From the NCBI RefSeq assembly GCF_006546985.1, contig NZ_VATK01000009.1:124001-188000 (forward strand): a DNA stretch of 64,000 nt, read 5' to 3'. How positions within the stretch are numbered: the stretch's first letter is position 1; each line of letters starts with the position of its first letter. The DNA comes from Bacillus sp. 03113. GTDB taxonomy: Bacteria > Bacillota > Bacilli > Bacillales > Cytobacillaceae. The position numbers and the translations under genes are program-made. Positions 18,914-27,610 of this stretch are shown piece after piece. The notes under the pieces are model-generated. The model was not told the DNA's origin and searched no databases. It was given only the letters and a program-made list of their open reading frames with translations.

Positions 18914-19182
18914 GCATTTAGTCATGAACTATTTGATGAAAAACAAGGTGTTGATTGGTACTTCGGTTTTCCTTTGTATCTTAAACACAATGTTGTGGGC
19001 ATAACATATGGTTCTTTAACCTCGTACATCTTCATCATTTAGAAGATTATATTAAAAAGCATTTAAGACCTTCTGGATTGTATTATTTAGATATTAAAAG
19101 CAGGCTGCCAAAATGGATGAAACTTTCAAAAAATAGAGAAGAAGTTCTTAAAGCGATAGAGAAATTAAAACAAATAGTTTAA
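18914..19182 (+). pseudogene. Frameshifted remnant of an unidentified gene
   Basis: One frame reads AFSHELFDEKQGVDWYFGFP and on to VVGITYG. A +1 shift near 19010 continues as FFNLVHLHHLEDYIKKHLRPSG and ends KAIEKLKQIV before a stop at 19180. The two pieces read as one small protein broken by a frameshift and lacking its 5' end, which is the intron 2 boundary. I do not recognise the family. The position before other decayed pieces suggests leftovers of a toxin/immunity-type or hypothetical locus, but that is inference. Confidence 0.5.
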
Positions 19183-19237
19183 CTTAGATTTTTATTTACC
19201 ACTCAATCCTAATACTGGAAATAAAACCTAAAAAGAG

Positions 19238-19333
19238 TTAATTTCTAGTACAGGAATAATTATTGGTGGAGGAGAAACGGAACTTTATCATAAATATATT
19301 GTTAATACTCCAAATGGTGGACGTATAAAATAA
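19238..19333 (+). pseudogene. Short C-terminal coding remnant
   Basis: An open stretch ends with GIIIGGGETELYHKYIVNTP and a stop at 19331. It has no start codon or ribosome site, and a perfect terminator hairpin follows. It looks like the 3' tail of a larger lost gene. Family unknown. Confidence 0.35.
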
Positions 19334-19357
19334 TAACAAACAACAGAAATCGAAAGT

Positions 19358-19410
19358 AATGCCACAAACATGCCACAACAAAAGAATGAGGCATGTTTGT
19401 GGCATTTTTG
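19358..19410 (+). terminator. Strong terminator after decayed genes
   Basis: A perfect 17-bp stem (AATGCCACAAACATGCC at 19358-19374 with its complement at 19390-19406) is followed by TTTT. It outlasted the gene it served. Confidence 0.8.
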
Positions 19411-19513
19411 CAGGTATGTTTGTGTCATTAGACAAAAAAAGTTTTTCTGATAAAATACATTTACATATTCAATTGCATAAACTATAGGGTAGTAAATTTC
19501 CGTCCATTTCCTT

Positions 19514-19542
19514 AACCATCCTTTTTAGGATGGTTTTGTTTT
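19514..19542 (+). terminator. Terminator hairpin
   Basis: AACCATCC (19514-19521) and GGATGGTT (19528-19535) pair perfectly, followed by TTGTTTT. It serves no intact upstream gene. Confidence 0.65.
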
Positions 19543-19566
19543 AGAAACCCCTTTGGTTATTAAGTT

Positions 19567-19910
19567 CTAATAATTAAAACCAGCTAATATACTAACTGCC
19601 GCACTGGATACATTTGTTGAAAAACCATGATCATGTGAAAAAGGGATAAGGTGCGTATCCATTAACCCAGTAGTAGTAAATCCGCAAAATGCAAATGGGA
19701 GAATTAAAAACCTAAACTGTTTCTTACGAAAAATTTCCCACATTGAAAGATTCAAAGTCGGAGGCTGACGGGCGAAGTTTTTTCTTCTTTACTATAACCT
19801 CCGACAGGTACCATCCCTTTTTCAATAGGATGATTTTTTAGAAAAAGCAGGATAATAGGAAACACAATAATCATTAAGGCTATGTTTTGGAATAGTGTTG
19901 AAAATATATA
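19567..19910 (-). pseudogene. MFS transporter fragment with frameshift
   Basis: On the minus strand the upstream piece reads TLFQNIALMIIVFPIILLFL and continues to EKKTSPVS, where a one-base shift near 19770 is needed to continue as [18 protein letters not shown] and then [20 protein letters not shown] and [20 protein letters not shown]. These are middle helices of a YbfB/oxalate-formate-type MFS carrier. Both ends are missing. The remnant shows past gene loss in this interval. Confidence 0.7.
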
Positions 19911-20014
19911 AATTTTTAAGGGAAGCCATTTTGACTTCCCTTCATTCGCCTTTTAAGAAAGATACGACATAACTAAATCTAAAATTATGCTATATCAACT
20001 CTAAAAATTAGAAT

Positions 20015-20605
20015 TTACGGCAGAAAACCCGTTTTATCCTCTTCAGTAATTTCTCGAATTACTTTACATGGAACACCTACCGCTATTACATTAGATGGAA
20101 TGCTTTTTGTGACAACACTTCCTGAACCAATGATTGTGTTATTCCCAATAGTAACACCTTGATTTATATGAACACCTGCACCAATCCATACATTATTTCC
20201 AATTTTTACTTTTTTGGCATAACAAGCTCCAGCAACTCTTTCCTGTGCATCCAGCGCATGATTGGAGGTATAAATCCCTACTCTCGGACCAAATAACACA
20301 TTATCGCCTATTTCAATGCCGCCACCATCAAGCATTACGCAATCAAAATTTGCATAAAAATTATTTCCAATAGAAATGTTATAGCCAAACTCACATCGAA
20401 AAGAAGGTTCAAAATGTACCCTATTTCCGATTGATTTTAATAAACTTCTTAATATTTTTTCTCGTTCTTCTGATTTTTTTCCATAGCTGTTATTATACTC
20501 GTTCGTAAGAAAAACAGTTCTTTCTCTTGCTTCTATCAGTTCTCTCGTTAAATCATTATACATTGCTCCGCTTAGAATAAATTGTCTTTGCTCTTCTAAA
20601 TTCAA
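20015..20605 (-). CDS. Maltose/galactoside O-acetyltransferase-like hexapeptide protein
   Basis: The protein has 196 residues. The N-terminal Mac domain (EEQRQFILSGAMYNDLTRELIEARERT) is followed by a left-handed beta-helix of hexapeptide repeats (IGDNVLFGPRVGIYTSNHAL, VKIGNNVWIGAGVHINQGVTI). The catalytic His lies in SNHAL. It transfers acetyl from acetyl-CoA to sugars in the cytosol. Length and domains match the Maa/LacA/NodL family. It is a single gene; the 205-base gap upstream contains no recognisable gene. Confidence 0.9.
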   Translation of the reverse strand: MNLEEQRQFILSGAMYNDLTRELIEARERTVFLTNEYNNSYGKKSEEREKILRSLLKSIGNRVHFEPSFRCEFGYNISIGNNFYANFDCVMLDGGGIEIGDNVLFGPRVGIYTSNHALDAQERVAGACYAKKVKIGNNVWIGAGVHINQGVTIGNNTIIGSGSVVTKSIPSNVIAVGVPCKVIREITEEDKTGFLP

Positions 20606-20810
20606 ATCAACTCTCTCCTTATCAAATTACTATTTGTTTATGTATTAAATAAATAATCTTTACTTCGTCATCGTTTACAATTGTACAGTTAATTTACTTC
20701 TTGTGTAGCCTGGCTTATTTGTGAGCCTAAAGTCAGTCCAGCTCCAAGGGCAATAGCCAAAATCATTAGGCTTTAGTAACTTCATAAAAGTGCCCTATAG
20801 TTCAATAAGG

Positions 20811-21518
20811 TCAATGAGTTTTGACCATAAAAATGGTATCGACAATCTTATTAATGTGAATTTCTGTTGTATTTAATGAATGGATATTTAAATCCTCATT
20901 TTTGATTAACATAGGGATTTCTGTGCAACCCAATATGACCCCTTGTATACCGTCTCTATTAATCATTTGATTGATGATAGTTAAAAATCCTTTTTTTGTT
21001 TCGATGTTCACGATGCCATTGAATAATTCTTCAACAAGTTTTCTATGGATGTATTCCTGTTCCGATTGATTCGGTACTACCAACTCTATGTTATGAGAAA
21101 TAAATGGTTTTTTGTAAAAATCATTTTCCATCGTAAACTTAGTTCCTATAAGACCAATCTTTTCTAAGCTCAATTCTTGTGCTTTTATATATGTTTCTTC
21201 TACAATGCTTATCATAGGTACTTGGACTTTTTGTTGAACTTGTTCAAAAACAATATGTGGTGTGTTTCCAGACATTACTACAAAATCAGCCCCAACACTT
21301 TCTAATTTTTGAACAGCATCAGTTAAGTAATTAATTAACTCTTGTGTCTGTCCTTTCATAAGCAATTTATACATCTTGTACATATTAATGCTGTTAATAA
21401 AGAGTTCCGGTAATTCTTCTTTACTACCTATCTTTTCTTGAAATTTAGAAATGATTGATTGGTAATAATCTACTGTTGATTCTGGCCCTATACCTCCAAT
21501 AATTCCAACCTTTTTCAT
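20811..21518 (-). CDS. Aspartate/glutamate racemase-family protein, atypical active site
   Basis: The protein has 235 residues with the Asp/Glu racemase fold: GIIGGIGPESTVDYY at the N-terminus and GVILGCTEIPMLI near the C-terminus, which holds one catalytic Cys. The first catalytic Cys is normally in a CNTxH motif but is Gly here (MSGNTPHIV), so ordinary two-base racemisation may be lost or altered. YgeA-like broad-specificity racemases also depart from the two-Cys pattern. It lies upstream of the acetyltransferase and downstream of the EamA gene, all in one direction. Specificity is unknown. Confidence 0.8.
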   Translation of the reverse strand: MKKVGIIGGIGPESTVDYYQSIISKFQEKIGSKEELPELFINSINMYKMYKLLMKGQTQELINYLTDAVQKLESVGADFVVMSGNTPHIVFEQVQQKVQVPMISIVEETYIKAQELSLEKIGLIGTKFTMENDFYKKPFISHNIELVVPNQSEQEYIHRKLVEELFNGIVNIETKKGFLTIINQMINRDGIQGVILGCTEIPMLIKNEDLNIHSLNTTEIHINKIVDTIFMVKTH

Positions 21519-21598
21519 CCTATCAGCCCCTTATCAGATTTCAAAAATCCAAAAAATTGATTTAAGCTTTACAACATCCTCTTGTCTGAGAATTAAGT

Positions 21599-22480
21599 TC
21601 ATGTTGCGTTTTTTACAGCTTTACTTCGACCACTGGCTAAGACAGCTCCAAAAATAGTAATAAATCCTCCTACCCATGTGATTCCAGATATTTGTTCCTG
21701 TAATAAAAGAACACCCAATAATACAGTCCAAACCGGAAGTAAGTTAATATAGGGTGCTGCACGACCTGCACCAACGATTTTCACACCTGCGTTCCACGCA
21801 AAATATGCGATGACTGACGCAAAGGTACTCACATAAATAATACAAATCCATGCATTTTTAGTCATATGAATCAAGCTTGGATCAACGGTGCCAATACAAC
21901 TAATTGCACTAAAAAGAGTACCGTAAAAGGCAGCTCCTGCAGTCAAAGTTAGCGCATCAATCTTTCTTCCGTATTTTTTACCAAGAACTGTATACATTCC
22001 CCAGGCTACACAGGATAAAAGGATTTCAATTTCTCCAAGAAGGGATCCTTCAGAAGATGTTGTTTGTCTGCCTTGAATCAGCAGGATAACACCAAAAATT
22101 GATATGATTGCTCCTATCCATGCTTTTGTTTTAATTTTTTCTTTAAGAAAAAATGGGGTGAAGGCCAAGATGGTAATTGGAATACCAGCTGAGATCATTC
22201 CTGCTTGTGATGCACTAATGGATCTTAATCCCAAATAATTCAAGGTCGAAAAGACGAATATACCTAAGAATCCTAATATCATAAATTCCTTCCATCTCAA
22301 AAAGATGGGAAGTTGTTTTTTATTAATAGCTAGGAATCCCCAAAGTATAATGGTGGAAATTGCCCAGCGTATTGTATTCAATAACGTTGCTGGTAACGCT
22401 GAACCTAAATAACGACCACAAATATAGTTGCCCGCCCAAAAAAAAGTAGCTACAACTAATAAGAAAATTCCTTTTTTCAT
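21599..22480 (-). CDS. EamA/DMT-family transporter
   Basis: The protein has 293 residues and ten predicted membrane helices in two EamA repeats. Examples are FWAGNYICGRYLGSALPATLLNTIRW in repeat 1 and SCVAWGMYTVLGKKYGRKID in repeat 2, with the typical AAPYINLLPVWTVLLGVLLLQE. Members export amino acids or small metabolites, but the substrate here is not determinable. It lies 80 bases upstream of the racemase-like gene and may be co-transcribed with it. Confidence 0.88.
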   Translation of the reverse strand: MKKGIFLLVVATFFWAGNYICGRYLGSALPATLLNTIRWAISTIILWGFLAINKKQLPIFLRWKEFMILGFLGIFVFSTLNYLGLRSISASQAGMISAGIPITILAFTPFFLKEKIKTKAWIGAIISIFGVILLIQGRQTTSSEGSLLGEIEILLSCVAWGMYTVLGKKYGRKIDALTLTAGAAFYGTLFSAISCIGTVDPSLIHMTKNAWICIIYVSTFASVIAYFAWNAGVKIVGAGRAAPYINLLPVWTVLLGVLLLQEQISGITWVGGFITIFGAVLASGRSKAVKNAT

Positions 22481-22622
22481 TGTTTAAATCCTTTCCTACT
22501 ACTACCCTAATATTATAAAAGTGTCTATTATTCTATAACATGGTTACCTTTAAACATTAGTATGGATGATTGGTAACACAGAACGTTTAAAAAAATAGTA
22601 TAGAGAAGATATATTAATAAAG

Positions 22623-22655
22623 AAAAAAATTCTTTTATTATAAAAGAATTTTTTT
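22623..22655. terminator. Bidirectional A/T-flanked hairpin
   Basis: A14-type symmetrical sequence with AAATTCTTTT and AAAAGAATTT arms around ATTAT is flanked by A- and T-runs, so it could terminate either strand. The rest of 22481-22810 holds no supported gene. Confidence 0.5.
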
Positions 22656-22810
22656 CAACTGTTCGGCAATGACTTATATTGAATTGGCAAGATAACTCCG
22701 CCTGACAGAACCGTATCCATAACAATCATGCAGTGTATGAGGATTTGGAAAACCTTCAAACATTTGTTTTTTCATTTACCATTTTATTCACTTTGTCATT
22801 CTTAAAATTT

Positions 22811-22998
22811 GGCTTTGTTAAATAGTATTGTTGATAAAAACGATTTTGAATCATTCGTTTAAAACGTAGTTTCACACGCCTTGAAGCGTAGCTTCAAGGT
22901 AGCACGATTTTCATGAAACGCAAAGCAAGCTTTCTTCCTGCGTTTCATGAAAATCGTGCTAAATGATTCAAAAATTAACAGAGTTAATTAACATAGCC
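22811..22998. repeat. Nested palindromic, MITE-like element (188 bp)
   Basis: The outer ends GGCTTTGTTAA (22811-22821) and TTAACATAGCC (22988-22998) are near-perfect inverted repeats. Inside are TTTTGAATCATT/AATGATTCAAAA (22844-22855, 22962-22973), a CCTTGAAGC/GCTTCAAGG hairpin (22889-22909 area), and a perfect 22-bp stem (22901-22922 with 22939-22960). There is no coding capacity. It ends seven bases from the phzF-like stop. Confidence 0.6.
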
Positions 22999-23004
22999 TA
23001 ACAT

Positions 23005-23778
23005 TTAAATATATAGTTCTGCTATGGAATATAAAGCAGCCTTACCGCTTAATTTCGTACGTGGTCCTTCATAATCACAATATAGGACTCCTCCACGAGC
23101 TGATGCTTGATAAGCAACAAGTGATTTATTATTTAACCGGTCTGCCCAGAACGGAATGATATGGCAGTGCCCACTACCGCATACAGGATCTTCAGGTACA
23201 TTGCATTTTGGTGCAAATGATCTTGATACACAGTTATAATCTTTTCCTTCAGCTGTAACATGCAATAAAAGTCCATCCAGTTTATTTACCTTATCTTGGT
23301 CAGGATTTACGTTGCGGACTTGTTCTTCTGTTTCCAGAATACAGACAAGGTCTCTTCCCATATATGCCTCTAGAGGTCGTATACCAATAGCCTCTGCCAT
23401 TTCATCGGTCACGTCTACCTTCTTTAAATCATAGGATGGAAAGTCCATTTCAAATAAATCATCTTTATTTAACACAACAAGTTCTCCACTCATTGTCTGA
23501 AACGTAATTCTCTCCACATTTTCTTCATAATAGTTAGCAATAACATAAGCTGTTGCCAATGTTGCATGTCCACAAAGGTCAATTTCCCCACCCGGTGTAA
23601 ACCATCTGAGTCGGTATTCATTTCCTTCTTTCACTGTAAAAGCTGTTTCGGAAAGATTATTTTCAGCAGTGATTTTCAGCATCAACTCGTCCGGAAGCCA
23701 TTCATCCATAACGCATACCGCTGCCGGATTGCCTCCAAACACTTTATCTGTAAAAGCATCAACTACATATTGTTTCAT
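23005..23778 (-). CDS. PhzF-family isomerase-like protein
   Basis: The protein has 257 residues in two pseudo-repeated domains. Family motifs are VDAFTDKVFGGNPAAVCVM, NLSETAFT (with the conserved catalytic Glu), WFTPGGEIDLCGHATLA and EDPVCGSGHC. PhzF relatives are epimerases or isomerases of diverse metabolites. The start is ATG at 23778, where the family normally begins (MKQYVVDAF). It follows ridA on the same strand and is probably in an operon with it. Confidence 0.9.
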   Translation of the reverse strand: MKQYVVDAFTDKVFGGNPAAVCVMDEWLPDELMLKITAENNLSETAFTVKEGNEYRLRWFTPGGEIDLCGHATLATAYVIANYYEENVERITFQTMSGELVVLNKDDLFEMDFPSYDLKKVDVTDEMAEAIGIRPLEAYMGRDLVCILETEEQVRNVNPDQDKVNKLDGLLLHVTAEGKDYNCVSRSFAPKCNVPEDPVCGSGHCHIIPFWADRLNNKSLVAYQASARGGVLYCDYEGPRTKLSGKAALYSIAELYI

Positions 23779-23838
23779 TAGTTTATCCACCCTTACTATT
23801 CGTTTAGAGATTTTTATTTTCCCAACATATTATTTCTA

Positions 23839-24216
23839 TCATTCTCCCAAATAGGCAATAGCTTCTACCTCACACAATATGCCAAGAGGAAGGGATTTCA
23901 CGGCCAAACAGGATCTTGCCGGTTTTTCCGTAAAATACTTTTCATAAACCGCATTAAAAGCAGCAAAGTCAGACATATCGGCAAGAAAGCACGTCGTTTT
24001 CACTACTTTAGTGTAATCTATTCCAGCTTCCTTAAACAATTCACCGAGGTTTTTCATCGTCTGCTCCGCTTGAGCTTCAATTCCACCTTTAACGACCGCC
24101 CCATCTTTAGGATTGAGTCCTCCTTGACCTGAAGTAAAAAGAAAATTACCAGCTACATATCCTTGTGAATAGGGGCCAATAGCTGCAGGTGCTTCTGTTG
24201 TACTAATTTTGTTCAT
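23839..24216 (-). CDS. ridA: RidA-family enamine/imine deaminase
   Basis: The protein has 125 residues. RidA motifs are IGPYSQGYVAGNFLFTSGQ, FKEAGIDYTKVVKTTCFLADM, YEKYFTEKPARSCLAVKSLP (with the substrate-binding Arg) and CEVEAIAYL. RidA hydrolyses reactive 2-aminoacrylate-type enamines formed by PLP enzymes. The start at 24216 is supported by GGAGGG upstream. The gene diverges from a MocR regulator across a palindrome and precedes the phzF-like gene. Confidence 0.93.
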   Translation of the reverse strand: MNKISTTEAPAAIGPYSQGYVAGNFLFTSGQGGLNPKDGAVVKGGIEAQAEQTMKNLGELFKEAGIDYTKVVKTTCFLADMSDFAAFNAVYEKYFTEKPARSCLAVKSLPLGILCEVEAIAYLGE

Positions 24217-24273
24217 TATTCGTTTCCCTCCATACAATATTTATTTTGTATTTATTATATAGTTGTGTTATTC

Positions 24274-24299
24274 TACGTACAATAACTTAATTGTATGTA
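24274..24299. promoter_or_regulatory. Palindromic operator between ridA and mocR
   Basis: TACGTACAAT (24274-24283) and ATTGTATGTA (24290-24299) are inverted repeats matching at 9 of 10 positions with a 6-base centre. The centre is 71 bases from the ridA start and 38 from the mocR start. It is the likely binding site of the MocR protein, controlling both genes. Confidence 0.65.
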
Positions 24300-24323
24300 C
24301 TACAATGTTTGGGAGGTAACGAG

Positions 24324-25718
24324 ATGCCAATTAATTCATTCGATCATTTCCCACTTTCTTGGAAACCTAATAAAGCTCTTATGAAACAGCCCTATTTTAC
24401 AGCAGTAGCAGATCAGTTGGAACACGATATAAAAAATGGCAGTCTGGCTCCAGGAACCAAACTGCCGCCTCAACGTGAACTGGCAGATTATCTTGATTTA
24501 AACTTTACGACCATTACCCGTGCGTATAATCTTTGCAAGAAAAAAGGATTGATTTACGGTACAACCGGAAGAGGTACATTTGTTTCCCATCACGTAAATG
24601 AATCCATTACAATTACCGGTGCTGACCTTTCTCCTAGCTGTATTGAAATGGGCATGGTAAGCGGCTTTGAACAATACAATGAAATGGTAGTGCAAGCAAC
24701 AAAATCAGTCATAGAAAAAGGATATCTAAACAATCTTTATAAATACTCCTATCCAACTGGACATCCTCATCAGTTGACCGCGGCAAATCGCTGGCTGGAA
24801 CAGTTGGGCATCCATGTTGATAGTGACCAGATCGCCATTTTTTCTGGTGCACAGAACGCGCTAACAAATGCACTCATTTCTTTATTCGAGCCAGGGGATA
24901 AAATTGCTACAGATGAATATACCTATTCCAATTTTATTGAACTAGCAAAACTACTACACATTCAATTAGTCCCTATTACTGGCGACCAAAATGGAATGTG
25001 TGCTGATGCACTAGAACTGCAGTGTAAACAGAACAAAATTACCGGCCTTTATTTAATGCCAAGCTGTGCAAATCCTACTACCATTAAAATTTCATTATCC
25101 AGAAAAAAAGAACTTGCAGAAGTGATTCGACGTCGTAAACTAATATTAATTGAAGATGATATTTTCGCATGCATGATTACTGGAAGAAAGGTATATGAAA
25201 CAATCCCATTGTTCAGTTTGGTGCCAGAGCAGACTCTCTATGTATGCAGTACATCTAAAAGTCTATGCAGTGGTATCCGCATCGCCTATCTTGTATTCCC
25301 AGTAAATTTCCGTAAAAAAATATTACATGGTCTATACAATACCAACATCAAGACTTCTTCATTAGATGCAGAGATTATTACAGAATTGATTTTGAATGGA
25401 AATGCCTATGCTATTGTGGAAAAAAAGCGTGAACTTGCTGTAAAAGCAGGTGCTATTTTTGAACGGTATTTTCCAGAATGTCCTTCTCTAGCAACACCGT
25501 ATTGTTTTTATCGTTGGCTGCCTATTCCAAACACCAAACCTTCCTCCCAAGTGGAAAGGGAATTGGAAAAGGCCGGTATCAGGGCTTACCATTCAGACCG
25601 ATTTATTGTAAGAAATCAAACGGATAAACCATTCCTTCGAATTTCTCTTTCTGATGCAGGTAGTATGAGTAAACTTGATAAAGGATTATCCATTTTAAAA
25701 GAATATCTGGAAACATAA
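24324..25718 (+). CDS. MocR-type GntR regulator with aminotransferase-like domain
   Basis: The protein has 464 residues. The N-terminal GntR winged helix (about 25-90) contains GSLAPGTKLPPQRELADYLDLNFTTITRAYNLCKKKGL. The remainder is a fold-type I aminotransferase domain with MPSCANPTTIKISLSRKKEL, IEDDIFACM and the PLP lysine in VCSTSKSLCSGIRIAYL. Such regulators sense amino acids, amines or PLP. The start at 24324 is preceded by GGGAGG. It is divergent from ridA-phzF, its probable targets. Confidence 0.92.
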   Translation: MPINSFDHFPLSWKPNKALMKQPYFTAVADQLEHDIKNGSLAPGTKLPPQRELADYLDLNFTTITRAYNLCKKKGLIYGTTGRGTFVSHHVNESITITGADLSPSCIEMGMVSGFEQYNEMVVQATKSVIEKGYLNNLYKYSYPTGHPHQLTAANRWLEQLGIHVDSDQIAIFSGAQNALTNALISLFEPGDKIATDEYTYSNFIELAKLLHIQLVPITGDQNGMCADALELQCKQNKITGLYLMPSCANPTTIKISLSRKKELAEVIRRRKLILIEDDIFACMITGRKVYETIPLFSLVPEQTLYVCSTSKSLCSGIRIAYLVFPVNFRKKILHGLYNTNIKTSSLDAEIITELILNGNAYAIVEKKRELAVKAGAIFERYFPECPSLATPYCFYRWLPIPNTKPSSQVERELEKAGIRAYHSDRFIVRNQTDKPFLRISLSDAGSMSKLDKGLSILKEYLET

Positions 25719-25741
25719 ACAAAAGTTCTTCCAGTGAACAA

Positions 25742-25900
25742 CCCACCACTTAGCTTCGCTTGAAGTGGGGGCTTCAAAGGTCAACTGACCTTCTCTTTTA
25801 TTGCTCATTCATCCACAGACCTATCTGTCCATGTCCAAAGCCTTGAATTCGCGGCGTTCCTACCGCTACTGAAATCGATACAAATTACGCTAACTTGCCC
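25742..25900 (-). ncRNA. Predicted omega (guide) RNA scaffold of TnpB
   Basis: By analogy with known TnpB systems, the omega RNA overlaps the 3' end of tnpB and runs to the right end of the element. The guide would then be drawn from the flanking DNA, here beginning around base 25741 and running into the mocR 3' end. The terminal hairpin at 25742-25771 is visible; the rest is inference. Confidence 0.45.
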
Positions 25901-27210
25901 ATTTCATCCAACACGCGAATGCCGTACTGTTTTAAGTTGAGCGCAGCGTTATAATCTCTATCGATTTTTGTGCCACAATTGTCACACTTGTAAGTTCTTT
26001 CTGATAATTTGAGCTTGTCTTTTTTATACCCACATTCACTACATGTTTTACTGGAAGGGAAATGCTTGTCTACAACGATATAGTGCTTCCCTTTTTTATC
26101 AGCCTTGTATTGTAACGTCCTCCGAAACAGACCAAATCCATTATCATGTAACTTCTTCCCTAATGCTAGGCATTGTGACAGGCTACTCAAATCCAAATCT
26201 TCTACCACAATGGCCTGGTAATCATTGGTTATCTGATTACTTTTCTTGTGTAGAAAATCTCTTCTTTGATTTTTGACTTTTGTCATAACTCTTTGATAGG
26301 AAACAACTTGTTTTTGATAATTTTGGCTGAATATAACGTTGCCATTTTCATCCCGTTTAGCATGGTTTTTCTTTCGTGCCAACGATTTATTCATTTTTCG
26401 TTGTCTTTTTTCGATCAGTTTGTTGTATCGGCTATATTGAGCGATTTGTGCTTCGCTATCTACATACAAGTCATGTTGGCTATAATCTAAACCAATCACT
26501 TTATCAGACTTGACTTGTTCTGCTGGTTTTACTTTTACAAAAGGAAAATCAACAGAAAGAGAGACCATATAAACCGTTCCTTCTCGCTTAATAGTAGCCC
26601 TCTTTATCACTCCATCTACTGGCATATCACGGTGTAAGACAATGGGAATTCCCTCTTGAAACTTAGGAACACACAAATAAAAATCTCCATTTTCTTGCGT
26701 CATTTTAATATTTCCGTTCGTTTGGTTTGTTGTATAACTAAACTTGCCATTTTTCCGGCTATGGAATTTCGGCATTCCTTTTATATCTCGAAGTGTAGGA
26801 ACGTACCCTATCGTTCTCATTCTTTTATAGACAGATTTCTTATACTGCAAGGGCTTCTTTCCGTAACGCTCATTATATTTCTTCATAGATGCCTGAAAAC
26901 GAAGTTTTGCATCATTATAGACAAAGGCATCATTACTGCTGTCTAAATAATGATAGTTAGCGGTAATAGTCGTATAAGACGGAGCTTTATAACGAATAGG
27001 TCCACCTTCAAAACCAACCGTTTCTAAATAATCATACAAGCCAGCCACATACTCGTTATATACTTTTCGTTCACATCCAAACGCTCGTTCTAGCCGTTTT
27101 GCTTGTTCTTTTGTAGGAAAAATAGCATACCGAAACGCAAACGTCACCCAACCCTCAGGTAAAGCTTTTTTCGTACCTTTAATATGTACACCTTCGTTTG
27201 TAGTGGCCAT
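25885..27210 (-). CDS. tnpB: RNA-guided endonuclease TnpB
   Basis: The protein has 441 residues. The RuvC-like catalytic residues are visible: Asp in VIGLDYSQHD, Glu in IVVEDLDLSSL and Asp in KIDRDYNAALN. Between the last two is a zinc finger CSECGYKKDKLKLSERTYKC followed by CGTKID. The N-terminal HTH-type domain (YAIFPTKEQAKRLERAFGCERKVYNEY) is also present. The frame is intact and the ATG is preceded by AAAGGAGG. It cuts DNA adjacent to a short motif under guide RNA control and helps retain the element. Confidence 0.93.
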   Translation of the reverse strand: MATTNEGVHIKGTKKALPEGWVTFAFRYAIFPTKEQAKRLERAFGCERKVYNEYVAGLYDYLETVGFEGGPIRYKAPSYTTITANYHYLDSSNDAFVYNDAKLRFQASMKKYNERYGKKPLQYKKSVYKRMRTIGYVPTLRDIKGMPKFHSRKNGKFSYTTNQTNGNIKMTQENGDFYLCVPKFQEGIPIVLHRDMPVDGVIKRATIKREGTVYMVSLSVDFPFVKVKPAEQVKSDKVIGLDYSQHDLYVDSEAQIAQYSRYNKLIEKRQRKMNKSLARKKNHAKRDENGNVIFSQNYQKQVVSYQRVMTKVKNQRRDFLHKKSNQITNDYQAIVVEDLDLSSLSQCLALGKKLHDNGFGLFRRTLQYKADKKGKHYIVVDKHFPSSKTCSECGYKKDKLKLSERTYKCDNCGTKIDRDYNAALNLKQYGIRVLDEMGKLA

Positions 27211-27508
27211 ACGGTTTCCTCCTTTCCTAGTATTCTTATATCCTTTATTTTATCGTATCTATATTCAGCATACAAGCAAAAAAGAACATATGTACTTATT
27301 TTTGATTGTGTGTAGGCTATCGCCTACCTAAAATTCATCCCCCACCTACTCACTGGGCTACGCCCTTCTCGCTCCTTGAGGAGGGAGACTTCTTTTAGGA
27401 AAATCTGTTAAATAAATAATCTTTGAAGATTCGCTTTCTTAAGATTATCAAAGTTTTTCATCTCTAAATGGCAAAAAAGCAAGCGTTATTCTTTTTTAAA
27501 ACTTTAAA

Positions 27509-27534
27509 AGGTGCAACCATCAATGGCTGCACCT
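27509..27534 (-). terminator. panB terminator
   Basis: On the minus strand AGGTGCAGCCAT pairs with ATGGTTGCACCT around a two-base loop, followed by TTTT. It lies about 75 bases after the panB stop. Confidence 0.75.
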
Positions 27535-27610
27535 CTATACTACCTACTAAATGTCTGTTCATTTGGTTATTGATTATTTCAGACCATTTTCATAGTAATA
27601 ATTACCTTCA

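Larger units (their letters stand above)
25742..27400 (-). mobile_element. IS200/IS605-family element carrying only tnpB
   Basis: The right end has a hairpin CCCCCACTTC...GTGGTGGG (25742-25771 on the minus strand) typical of IS605 ends. The left end near 27335-27400 contains a second imperfect hairpin (CCCCCACCTACTCAC and flanking GGAGGGAG). There is no tnpA. Exact ends are not fixed because these elements make no target duplication. Confidence 0.7.

Noticed and set aside
20703-20780. Possible 25-residue hydrophobic peptide (ATG-started on the minus strand)
   Set aside because: No ribosome site and no neighbour context; it could equally be the tail of a lost membrane gene.
22528-22725. Minus-strand open frame of 65 codons
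   Set aside because: No ribosome site, contains an AT-rich terminator hairpin, and has no recognisable motif.
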